Part shown: positions 1 to 5,328 of the stretch, piece by piece | Layout: every line of letters begins with the position of its first letter | Numbering within the stretch: the first letter of the stretch is position 1 | NCBI GenBank assembly: GCA_934481445.1 | Contig: CAKSPC010000076.1 | Coordinates: forward strand, 1-5,838 | Direction: 5' to 3' | Length of the DNA stretch: 5,838 nt | Source: an uncultured Oscillospiraceae bacterium | Lineage (GTDB): Bacteria > Bacillota > Clostridia > Oscillospirales > Ruminococcaceae | The notes under the pieces: generated by a model | Databases searched by the model: none | Told to the model about the DNA's origin: nothing | Seen by the model: only the letters and a program-made list of their open reading frames with translations | Program-made: the position numbers and the translations under genes

Positions 1-802
1 CCGCAAAATCACGCGTGCCGAAAGTGAAGCATATCGCCTTGGCAAGGTTGCTTATATACAGCTTCTTAAAGGTTTTCTTAACGCCCTCTGCCATTGCATA
101 ATCGAAGTTCGGAACGGACTGACCGCCGTGCTGGTCGTTCTGGTTGGACTGTATCGCGATGCACGCGAGAGCCGCATAGCTTGCGATGTCGTTGGGTTCG
201 CGGAGATATCCGTGACCCGTGGAAAAACCGCCGCGGAACAGCTTGAGCAGGTCTATCTGACAGCAAGTGGTGGTCAGTGTGAGAAAATCAAGGTCATGGA
301 TATGGATATCGCCGTTGATATGCGCCTGAGAATGCTCGTGTTTCAGAACATACATCTCGTTGAACTGCTTTGCGCCCTCGCTGCCATACTTCAGCATGGT
401 GCCCATAGCGGTATCACCGTCGATATTGGCGTTTTCTCGCTTGATATCGCAATCACTGGCGGATTTGAACGTCAGATCCTCGTAGATCTTCATGAGCGTG
501 GAATCCATCTCGCGGACTCTTGTGCGCTCCGCGCGATATAATATGTATGCCTTGGCGGTCTTTGCGTGTCCCTCTTCAACAAGCACACGCTCCACCATAT
601 CCTGTACCTCTTCAACGGAAGGGTTTCTGCCGATGATGGTTTCAGAAAGCTGCTGGCACACCTTGTCCGCAAGCTGCATTGCCTCGCTGTAGTCGTTGCC
701 GCCGACCACCTGCGCAGCCTTGAAGATAGCGCCTGCGATCTTCTCTATATTGAACGGCACCTGTCTGCCGTCGCGCTTTTTTATCATCGTTATCATTGCC
801 AT
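1..802 (-). CDS. nrdD: Anaerobic (class III) ribonucleoside-triphosphate reductase, N-terminal part
   Basis: Partial gene: 267 codons are present and the rest runs off the left edge (family proteins are roughly 700 residues). NrdD reduces ribonucleoside triphosphates to dNTPs without oxygen, using a glycyl radical made by the activase NrdG; it is cytosolic. Residues about 4-95 form the ATP-cone allosteric domain (KKRDGRQVPFNIEKI near the start; later NPSVEEVQDMVE and AKAYILYRAERTRVRE). The catalytic barrel then begins, with INGDIHIHDLDF, TTTCCQIDLLKLF, GGFSTGHGYLREPNDI and QSNQNDQHGGQSVPNFDYAM, all typical of clostridial NrdD; a Cys in TTTCC is the expected active-site cysteine of the first half. 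The glycyl-radical region is not in the window. The ATG at 802 follows AAGGAG (816-821) by 13 bases, longer than usual; ATGs at residues 3 and 6 are further still, so 802 is the best start. The upstream region carries a strong promoter and NrdR-box-like sites. Confidence 0.95.
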   Translation of the reverse strand, partial: MAMITMIKKRDGRQVPFNIEKIAGAIFKAAQVVGGNDYSEAMQLADKVCQQLSETIIGRNPSVEEVQDMVERVLVEEGHAKTAKAYILYRAERTRVREMDSTLMKIYEDLTFKSASDCDIKRENANIDGDTAMGTMLKYGSEGAKQFNEMYVLKHEHSQAHINGDIHIHDLDFLTLTTTCCQIDLLKLFRGGFSTGHGYLREPNDIASYAALACIAIQSNQNDQHGGQSVPNFDYAMAEGVKKTFKKLYISNLAKAICFTFGTRDFA

Positions 803-814
803 GAGATTATCCGA

Positions 815-830
815 GCTCCTTATATAGTGT
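815..830 (-). promoter_or_regulatory. Possible third NrdR-like half site overlapping the nrdD ribosome binding site
   Basis: The minus strand reads acaCTATATA at 821-830, a perfect left half of the NrdR box, and then continues into the AAGGAG ribosome binding site (816-821), so the right half is degraded. It lies 21 bases (two helical turns) from box B. It may be a weak third operator or just AT-rich leader sequence. Confidence 0.35.
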
Positions 831-835
831 TTTCG

Positions 836-883
836 GCACAATATCTAGTAGGATTTGCGCTGTTAATATCTATTATATAGTTT
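836..883 (-). promoter_or_regulatory. Tandem NrdR-box-like operators in the nrdD control region
   Basis: Two 16-base elements resemble the NrdR box (acaCwAtATaTwGtgt). Box A (868-883) has the core CTATATAATA, 8 of 10 core positions, and overlaps the -10 hexamer. Box B (836-851) has the core CTAGATATTG, 9 of 10, followed by TG as in the consensus. Their reference cytosines are 32 bases apart, about three helical turns, which is the spacing known for paired NrdR boxes. NrdR is the ATP-cone, zinc-finger repressor of ribonucleotide reductase genes. The match and spacing are seen; binding by NrdR is inferred. Confidence 0.7.
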
Positions 884-900
884 TTGCAGAGTTTTGTCAA
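872..900 (-). promoter_or_regulatory. Consensus housekeeping promoter of nrdD
   Basis: On the minus strand, TTGACA (895-900) and TATAAT (872-877) are separated by exactly 17 bases: both hexamers are a perfect match to the vegetative sigma factor consensus. Transcription should start near 864-866, giving a leader of about 63 bases before the nrdD ATG at 802. A perfect promoter on a gene that must be tightly controlled suggests repression, in line with the operator-like repeats that overlap and follow it. Confidence 0.85.
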
Positions 901-922
901 GGCATATTCGGAGATAAGATAA

Positions 923-944
923 CAAAAAAATCCGCGCAGGATTT
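923..944 (-). terminator. Short hairpin with T-run, possible second terminator
   Basis: Inverted repeat AAATCC (928-933) / GGATTT (939-944) with a five-base loop. Read on the minus strand the stem is followed by a run of Ts (seven counting the paired ones, to 924). The stem is only six pairs and AT-rich, so it is weak, but the tail is good. It sits 39 bases beyond the main hairpin at 983-1017 and just before the nrdD promoter, so it could act as a backup terminator for the ComEA-like operon. Confidence 0.4.
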
Positions 945-982
945 ATGAAGAATATACAACGCACACTTTAAAGCGAATATAA

Positions 983-1017
983 AACGGCTGTCCCATGCGT
1001 TTCACGAAGCAGCCGTT
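983..1017 (-). terminator. Hairpin terminator of the ComEA-like gene pair
   Basis: Perfect eight-base inverted repeat AACGGCTG (983-990) / CAGCCGTT (1010-1017) around a 19-base loop, starting 24 bases after the stop codon of the second ComEA-like gene. On the minus strand it is followed by TTTTATATT counting the last paired Ts, an imperfect U-tract. The loop is longer than usual for an intrinsic terminator. Confidence 0.65.
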
Positions 1018-1041
1018 ATTTCTATAATAATTCATGCGATA

Positions 1042-1410
1042 TCAAATTGTGATGTAATCCTTTATCCCCGCGAAAACAGCCTCACCGATTCCCTTGACAT
1101 TCATCAGTTCCCCGACCGACGTGAAATCTCCGTGCTCCTCGCGATAATCAATAATTGCCTGCGCCCTGGTTTCGCCTATGCCATTGAGTTTCTGAAGCAG
1201 GCGCACAGAAGCCGTGTTTATGTTTATCAGCTCAACAACATCCGCGTCAGATGGCCGCGCGCCGAATGCGTCTTCGCTTATCTCATCGGTCCGCGGGAAA
1301 TAAAACGGAAGATTATTATATACGAACATCCCGATGAGGGTAATGGCTATCAGCGACTTGATAGTAGCTTTAATGAAAAATTTGCGCTTTACAATTCGTC
1401 CGTTTATCAT
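1042..1410 (-). CDS. Short membrane-anchored ComEA-like helix-hairpin-helix protein
   Basis: 122 residues. A basic N-terminus (residues 1-15) precedes a single membrane segment at about 17-35, then a short acidic linker (about 36-58) and a ComEA-type HhH domain (about 60-122). The domain has LININTA, the hairpin GIG at 77-79, AQAIIDYR at 83-90, and a second NVKGIG at 104-109. HhH domains of this type bind duplex DNA without sequence preference; in ComEA they capture DNA outside the membrane during transformation. The topology predicted here (positive-inside N-terminus) puts the HhH domain outside the cell. The ATG overlaps the stop of the upstream gene in an ATGA, so translation is probably coupled; the preceding GGGGG is only a weak ribosome binding site. 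Its HhH domain is about 56% identical (35 of 62) to that of its neighbour, so the pair looks like a tandem duplication. No SLBB domain, comEB or comEC is visible, so a role in competence is not certain. Confidence 0.85.
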   Translation of the reverse strand: MINGRIVKRKFFIKATIKSLIAITLIGMFVYNNLPFYFPRTDEISEDAFGARPSDADVVELININTASVRLLQKLNGIGETRAQAIIDYREEHGDFTSVGELMNVKGIGEAVFAGIKDYITI

Positions 1411-2012
1411 ACAGTGACCCCCGGACGTATCTTTTCGAGCGTTTTCTTGCCGATTCCCTTGACATTGAGCAGTTCGTCTATACTATTAAATCCGCCGTGC
1501 TCTGTTCGGTAGTCAATTATCGCCTGCGCTTTGACATCACCGATTCCGCTCAATGTTTTAAGCTGCTCGGATGTTGCGGTGTTTATGTTGATAAGTCCCG
1601 ACGCCGCGGAAACTGACGATGTTGCGTGCTCAGTCTTAACTTCCGCCGCGGCAGTTGACGAGCTTTCGGCGGACGAAACCGTACTGCTTTCGGAAACGGG
1701 ATGTGATTCGGTAACGCTTGTCTGCGGGAAATCTTCCTCAACAAAGGCAGACTCCGATGTCAGAGAGGTTGTGATGACCGATGTTGCAGGCTTTTCGGGA
1801 ACGCTATCGGATGTTGACGCCGTGGATGAAACATCGGAAGAAGTTGTAGAAAACCCGTTCGGATACAGTATCTTTTCTATTATATAAAACTCACCCATCG
1901 GTATGACATTAATTATAAAAGTCGCGACTATAGACAATGCAACGACAACCTTGATGCCTTGTCTTGCGATCTTAATTATTTTTTCGGAATACAAGCGCAC
2001 CGCCCCGTTCAT
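1407..2012 (-). CDS. Membrane-anchored ComEA-like HhH protein with long Ser/Thr-rich linker
   Basis: 201 residues from the ATG at 2012. Layout: basic N-terminus, membrane segment at about 20-39 (KVVVALSIVATFIINVIPM), a juxtamembrane stretch to 54, a low-complexity linker at 55-139 in which about 40 of 85 residues are Ser or Thr, and a C-terminal ComEA-type HhH domain at 140-201 (LININTATSEQL, GIG at 156-158, AQAIIDYR, NVKGIG, ending PGVTV). Canonical ComEA has a folded SLBB domain between membrane segment and HhH; here the linker takes its place. The likely role is binding duplex DNA at the outer face of the membrane, as in DNA uptake, but the context gives no other competence gene. An in-frame TTG at 2063 is rejected because it lies upstream of the promoter. 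No ribosome binding site precedes the ATG, and the -10 box is nine bases away, so the message is probably leaderless or nearly so. GTG (residue 5) or TTG (residue 7) are alternative starts. Confidence 0.85.
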   Translation of the reverse strand: MNGAVRLYSEKIIKIARQGIKVVVALSIVATFIINVIPMGEFYIIEKILYPNGFSTTSSDVSSTASTSDSVPEKPATSVITTSLTSESAFVEEDFPQTSVTESHPVSESSTVSSAESSSTAAAEVKTEHATSSVSAASGLININTATSEQLKTLSGIGDVKAQAIIDYRTEHGGFNSIDELLNVKGIGKKTLEKIRPGVTV

Positions 2013-2021
2013 TTTTATTAG

Positions 2022-2050
2022 ATTATAACACATTTTTCCCGATAATTCAA
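2022..2050 (-). promoter_or_regulatory. Promoter of the ComEA-like gene pair
   Basis: On the minus strand TTGAAT (2045-2050), a 17-base spacer and TATAAT (2022-2027); the bases TG one position before the -10 make it an extended -10 as well. The expected start point is near 2013-2016, only zero to four bases before the ATG at 2012, leaving no room for a ribosome binding site. Confidence 0.75.
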
Positions 2051-2071
2051 GCAAAGGCGACAAATTACCGC

Positions 2072-2106
2072 AAAAAAACAGGGGCAGAACCGAATTCTGC
2101 CCCTGT
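2072..2106 (-). terminator. Strong intrinsic terminator of xylB
   Basis: A perfect 12-base inverted repeat, ACAGGGGCAGAA (2078-2089) / TTCTGCCCCTGT (2095-2106), encloses a five-base loop and begins nine bases after the xylB stop. On the minus strand it is followed by seven Ts (2072-2078, the last one paired). There is no T-run on the other side, so it acts in the minus direction only. It insulates the ComEA-like pair from xylB transcription. Confidence 0.95.
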
Positions 2107-2115
2107 AAGATGTCA

Positions 2116-3639
2116 TTACAGTCTGGAAAGCTCTTCGAAGCTCTTCTTCATTGCGGGATAGAGTCTGCGGTACATCTGATATACGCGCTCATATTCGCCG
2201 ATGTCCTCCTGAATGGGCTCCTGAATCTTCTCGGGCTTGATGACAGCCGCGCAAGCCTCGGGAACGGACTTGTAAATGCCCGCGCCGACAGCCGCCAGCA
2301 GCGCAACACCGAGAGCGGGGCCCTCCTTGTTGAGGGTGGTCTTTACATTGCAGCCGTAAAGGTCAGCCAGCATCTGACGCCACAGCGGAGAGGTTCCGCC
2401 GCCGCCGCAAGCCATCATATCGCTTACGTTTATCTTCATCTCACGCATAACTTCAACACAGTCGCGCAGCGAGTAGGAAACGCCCTCCATTACGGCGCGG
2501 AGCATATCTTTCTTCTTATGCATGGAGGAAAGTCCGAAGAACACTCCTCTTGCATTCGGGTCGAGGTGGGGAGTTCTCTCGCCGTTGAGATAGGGCATAT
2601 ACAGAAGGCGGTTTGCGCCGATGGGAACGCTGCCGGCTTCCTTATCCATCAGATAATACGGATCAACGCCCATGGACATGGCGGTTTCCATCTCCGCCCA
2701 CGCAAAGTTATCCCTGAACCACTTCAGCGACAGACCCGCGGACTGTGTAACGCCCATAACGTGCCAGCAGCCGGGCACTGCACAGCAGAAAGTGTGAACT
2801 CTTCCCTGCTTGTCTATGGCGATATCGGAAGTATGCGCGAAAACAACGCCCGAAGAACCGATGGTGGTGAACGCCTTTCCATCCTCAACAACACCTGTGC
2901 CAACAGCGGCTGCAGCATTATCTCCTGCGCCGCCCACAACGGGAGTTCCCTCCTTCAGGCCCGTAAGCTCAGCGACCTTGCGGGTGATGGTGCCTGTTAT
3001 CTCGGGGGATTCGTAAACCTTAGCGAGCAGGGACTTGTCGATGCCGAGCTTTGTCAGCACCTCGTCGCTCCAGCAGCGGTTCGGGATATCAAGAAGCTGC
3101 ATACCCGAAGCGTCGGAAACCTCCGTCGCAAACTCGCCCGTCAGCATAAATCTTATGTAATCCTTGGGGAGCAGAATATGGCGGCAGCGCTCGTAATTCT
3201 CGGGTTCATTATTCTTCACCCACATGATCTTTGCGGCGGTGAAGCCTGTGATGGCGGGGTTTGCGGTGATCTCAACCAGTCTGTCCCTGCCGACCTTGTC
3301 GGTTATCTCAACAACTTCGTGCGCGGTTCTCTGATCGCACCAGATGATGGATTTTCTGATAGGCTTGTTGTCGGCGTCGAGCATTACAAGTCCGTGCATC
3401 TGACCCGAAAGACCGATACCCTTTATTTCATCAGCAGCAACTCCGCTCTGGTCGATAACATCCTTAATGCCGTTTACGGAAGCATTCCACCAGTCGAGTG
3501 GCTCCTGCTCAGCATAGCCGTTCTGCGGAGTATAGAGGGGATACTCATATGTTGCGGAGGAAACGGGAGTGCCGTCCTCGGAAAACAGCACGGTCTTTGT
3601 GCCGGATGTGCCGATATCTACGCCTAAAATATATGCCAT
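2116..3639 (-). CDS. xylB: Xylulokinase (FGGY carbohydrate kinase)
   Basis: 507 residues, full length for the family (about 480-520). It phosphorylates D-xylulose with ATP to D-xylulose 5-phosphate, the entry step of xylose into the pentose phosphate pathway, in the cytosol. The FGGY N-terminal domain (about 3-250) shows the phosphate loop GVDIGTSGTKT (6-16), the substrate motif GLSGQMHG (76-83) typical of xylulokinase, and GGAGDNAAAAVGTG (236-249), in which Asp240 is the expected catalytic base. The C-terminal domain (about 255-450) has GSSGVV (261-266), YLNGERTPHLDP (350-361), the nucleotide-binding CGGGGTSPLWRQMLAD (411-426) and EGPALGVALLAA (439-450). The ATG follows AAGGAG (3648-3653) by eight bases. 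It is downstream of glgA in the same direction; no xylA, xylose transporter or regulator is nearby. Other pentulose or hexulose kinases of the FGGY family are possible, but the SGQMHG motif favours xylulose. Confidence 0.93.
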   Translation of the reverse strand: MAYILGVDIGTSGTKTVLFSEDGTPVSSATYEYPLYTPQNGYAEQEPLDWWNASVNGIKDVIDQSGVAADEIKGIGLSGQMHGLVMLDADNKPIRKSIIWCDQRTAHEVVEITDKVGRDRLVEITANPAITGFTAAKIMWVKNNEPENYERCRHILLPKDYIRFMLTGEFATEVSDASGMQLLDIPNRCWSDEVLTKLGIDKSLLAKVYESPEITGTITRKVAELTGLKEGTPVVGGAGDNAAAAVGTGVVEDGKAFTTIGSSGVVFAHTSDIAIDKQGRVHTFCCAVPGCWHVMGVTQSAGLSLKWFRDNFAWAEMETAMSMGVDPYYLMDKEAGSVPIGANRLLYMPYLNGERTPHLDPNARGVFFGLSSMHKKKDMLRAVMEGVSYSLRDCVEVMREMKINVSDMMACGGGGTSPLWRQMLADLYGCNVKTTLNKEGPALGVALLAAVGAGIYKSVPEACAAVIKPEKIQEPIQEDIGEYERVYQMYRRLYPAMKKSFEELSRL

Positions 3640-3665
3640 TGTTGTTTCTCCTTAAAGATAAATTT

Positions 3666-3679
3666 AACGTGTAAACGTT
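3666..3679 (-). promoter_or_regulatory. Palindromic operator-like site before xylB (partial cre match)
   Basis: AACGT-GTAA-ACGTT is a perfect 5+5 inverted repeat 26 bases upstream of the xylB ATG. Read on the plus strand, 3670-3683 begins TGTAAACGTTT and agrees with the catabolite-response element TGWAARCGNTTNCA at all but the last two positions. A possible -10 (TATAAA, 3682-3687 on the minus strand) lies directly upstream, so a bound repressor would cover the start point, but I see no good -35. LacI-family proteins (CcpA or a sugar-specific repressor) are the likely readers; this is inference. Confidence 0.45.
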
Positions 3680-3699
3680 TTTTTATAAATTCATTATTA

Positions 3700-3725
3700 T
3701 TCTGCGCAGCATGTGCCGCGCAGAA
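3700..3725 (-). other. Hairpin between glgA and xylB without a U-tract
   Basis: Eight-base perfect inverted repeat TTCTGCGC (3700-3707) / GCGCAGAA (3718-3725) with a ten-base loop, starting 18 bases after the glgA stop. On the minus strand it is followed by TAATAATGAATTT, not a T-run, so it is a poor intrinsic terminator. It may protect the 3' end of glgA mRNA or act as a leaky terminator that lets some transcription reach xylB. Confidence 0.5.
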
Positions 3726-3743
3726 CAGGTAATTCAAATTTAG

Positions 3744-5165
3744 TTACTCGCCGCAGAGTTCCTTGTAAAGTCCGATGTAAAGCTTTGCTGAAGCTTCCCA
3801 GCTGAAGTCAGCCTTCATCGCGCGGGTAACGAGCTTGTTCCATTCGGTCTTATTGTCGTAAACGTCCTTTGCGCGGCGAACGGCGTTGAGCATATCATGC
3901 GCGTTGTAGGACTGGAACGTAAAGCCGATACCGTTGTCGCCGTAGTCGATGATGGAGTCCTTCAGACCGCCCGTTGCGCGAACGATCGGAACGGTTCCGT
4001 AGCGTGCGGCGATCATCTGTGCAAGGCCGCAGGGCTCACTCTTGGAGGGCATAAGGAACATATCCGCACCCGCATACAGCTTCTTTGCAAGCTGGGGATT
4101 ATATCCCTTGTAGAAACCTACCTTGTCGGGATAGCGCCAGTGCATTTCCTGGAAGAAGTCCTCGTACTGCTTCTCGCCCGAACCAAGCACAACGACCTGA
4201 AGATCAACGGAGATTATCTCATCAAAAACATATTTCACAAGGTCGAAGCCCTTATGATCCGCAAAGCGGGATATCATCGCAAGCAGCGGGATACCGTACT
4301 CGGGCATACCGAATTCGTTGAATATCGCAGACTTGCACGCAGCCTTGCCCTTGTGAGAACGGGGTGTGAAGTTTGCCGCAATGGTCGGGTCGGTTTCAGG
4401 GTTGTAAAGGTCAACGTCGATACCATTGAGGAAGCCGCAGGTCTTGTACTGTTTATCCTTGAGAATTCTGTCAAGGCCGTGGGAGAACCACGGGTCAAGA
4501 ATTTCCTTTGCGTATGTCGGAGATACGGTTGTTACCTTATCCGCCATCTCAATGGCGCCCTTCATGAAGTTGAGGTCGCCGTCGTATTCGAGGATAGAAA
4601 CATCCTGCGGAGGAATGCCGACGATATCCTTTACGAGATCAAGGCCATACTGACCCTGATAGCCGATGTTGTGGATGGTGAAAACGTGCTTGATGCCGCC
4701 GTAGCCCCACTCGTTCTTATAGAACAGGTTGTAGTATACGGGGATAAGAGCGCACTGCCAGTCGTTAGAGTTGATGACCTGCGGTTTGAAGTCGATATGC
4801 TTCAGCATTTCTAGCACAGCACGGCTGAAGAAAACATAACGCTCTGCATCGTCGAAATAACCGTAAAGGCCGTGGTCGCGCTTGAAATAATATTCGTTAT
4901 CAATGAAGAAATATGTAACGCCGTTCACCTGCTGCGAAAAAAGGCCGCAATACTGCGTGCGCCAGCCGACAGGTACGGTGAAATTCGTGATAAAGTTCAT
5001 CTTTGCCTTCTGCTCGGGCTTGATGGTATTTACATAGTAAGGCATAACGACGCACGCCTCATGACCCGCCGCAACCAGCGCCTTGGGCAGGGAGCCTGCA
5101 ACGTCTGCAAGACCACCGCTTGCTGCAAAAGGTAATGCTTCACTTGCCGCATAAAGAATTCTCAT
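3744..5165 (-). CDS. glgA: Glycogen synthase (ADP-glucose:glucan 4-alpha-glucosyltransferase)
   Basis: 473 residues, normal for bacterial GlgA (about 477 in E. coli). It transfers glucose from ADP-glucose to the non-reducing end of a glucan chain, in the cytosol; GT5 family, GT-B fold. The N-terminal domain opens MRILYAASEALPFAA and carries SGGLADVAGSLPKAL; NSNDWQ (132-137) and FTIHNIGYQGQ (162-172) are conserved. The C-terminal domain has ISRFADHKGFD (298-308) with Arg300 and Lys305, EPCGL (377-381) with Glu377, and RATGGLKDSI (396-405), matching the E. coli catalytic residues by number. The exception is residue 15: E. coli has Lys in KxGGL, this protein has Ala. The ATG at 5165 follows GGAGGA (5174-5179) by eight bases; an in-frame TTG at 5222 is upstream of the -10 box and is rejected. 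It has its own promoter. No glgB, glgC or glgP is in the window. Confidence 0.95.
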   Translation of the reverse strand: MRILYAASEALPFAASGGLADVAGSLPKALVAAGHEACVVMPYYVNTIKPEQKAKMNFITNFTVPVGWRTQYCGLFSQQVNGVTYFFIDNEYYFKRDHGLYGYFDDAERYVFFSRAVLEMLKHIDFKPQVINSNDWQCALIPVYYNLFYKNEWGYGGIKHVFTIHNIGYQGQYGLDLVKDIVGIPPQDVSILEYDGDLNFMKGAIEMADKVTTVSPTYAKEILDPWFSHGLDRILKDKQYKTCGFLNGIDVDLYNPETDPTIAANFTPRSHKGKAACKSAIFNEFGMPEYGIPLLAMISRFADHKGFDLVKYVFDEIISVDLQVVVLGSGEKQYEDFFQEMHWRYPDKVGFYKGYNPQLAKKLYAGADMFLMPSKSEPCGLAQMIAARYGTVPIVRATGGLKDSIIDYGDNGIGFTFQSYNAHDMLNAVRRAKDVYDNKTEWNKLVTRAMKADFSWEASAKLYIGLYKELCGE

Positions 5166-5210
5166 AGAAATATTCCTCCGATTACAGTTTGATATAATAC
5201 TGCTAATTAA

Positions 5211-5239
5211 ACTATACCACAATTATGATAAAAAATCAA
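5211..5239 (-). promoter_or_regulatory. Promoter of glgA
   Basis: On the minus strand TTGATT (5234-5239), a 17-base spacer and TATAGT (5211-5216), four to five of six matches in each hexamer. Transcription should start near 5204, giving a leader of about 40 bases that contains the GGAGGA ribosome binding site. Confidence 0.7.
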
Positions 5240-5283
5240 GTCATTTATAATATTTTTTTGGTAATATTTCAACGAAATACGGC

Positions 5284-5314
5284 AAAAATGAGGCAGCCTT
5301 TACGGTTGCCTCAT
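5284..5314 (-). terminator. Intrinsic terminator of the GltD/NfnB-like gene
   Basis: ATGAGGCA (5288-5295) pairs with TGCCTCAT (5307-5314), and three more inner pairs (one G-U) make an 11-base stem with a five-base loop. On the minus strand it ends in five Ts (5284-5288). It begins 14 bases after the stop codon at 5329-5331 and separates this gene from the glgA promoter. Confidence 0.9.
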
Positions 5315-5328
5315 GATGTTGTTTTTTG

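Noticed and set aside
128..880. Several plus-strand frames across the nrdD region.
   Set aside because: They are antisense to a conserved NrdD reading frame and overlap each other.
803..1041. A riboswitch in the nrdD leader, such as a cobalamin riboswitch as found before some reductase genes.
   Set aside because: The leader from the predicted start point is only about 63 bases, AT-rich and taken up by NrdR-like boxes; no B12-box or other aptamer core is visible.
2013..2063. A TTG start at 2063 extending the first ComEA-like protein by 17 residues.
   Set aside because: It lies upstream of both promoter hexamers (2022-2050) and would not be in the transcript.
2110..3627. A 505-codon open frame on the plus strand opposite xylB.
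   Set aside because: It lies antisense to a full-length, motif-complete xylulokinase, has no recognisable domain, begins between the xylB terminator stem and stop codon, and is explained by the codon bias of xylB.
3897..4814. A 305-codon open frame on the plus strand opposite glgA.
   Set aside because: It is the antisense shadow of glgA, with no family motifs and no ribosome binding site worth noting.
5166..5222. A TTG start at 5222 extending GlgA by 19 residues.
   Set aside because: It lies upstream of the -10 box, while the ATG at 5165 has a well-placed GGAGGA and matches the family's N-terminus exactly.
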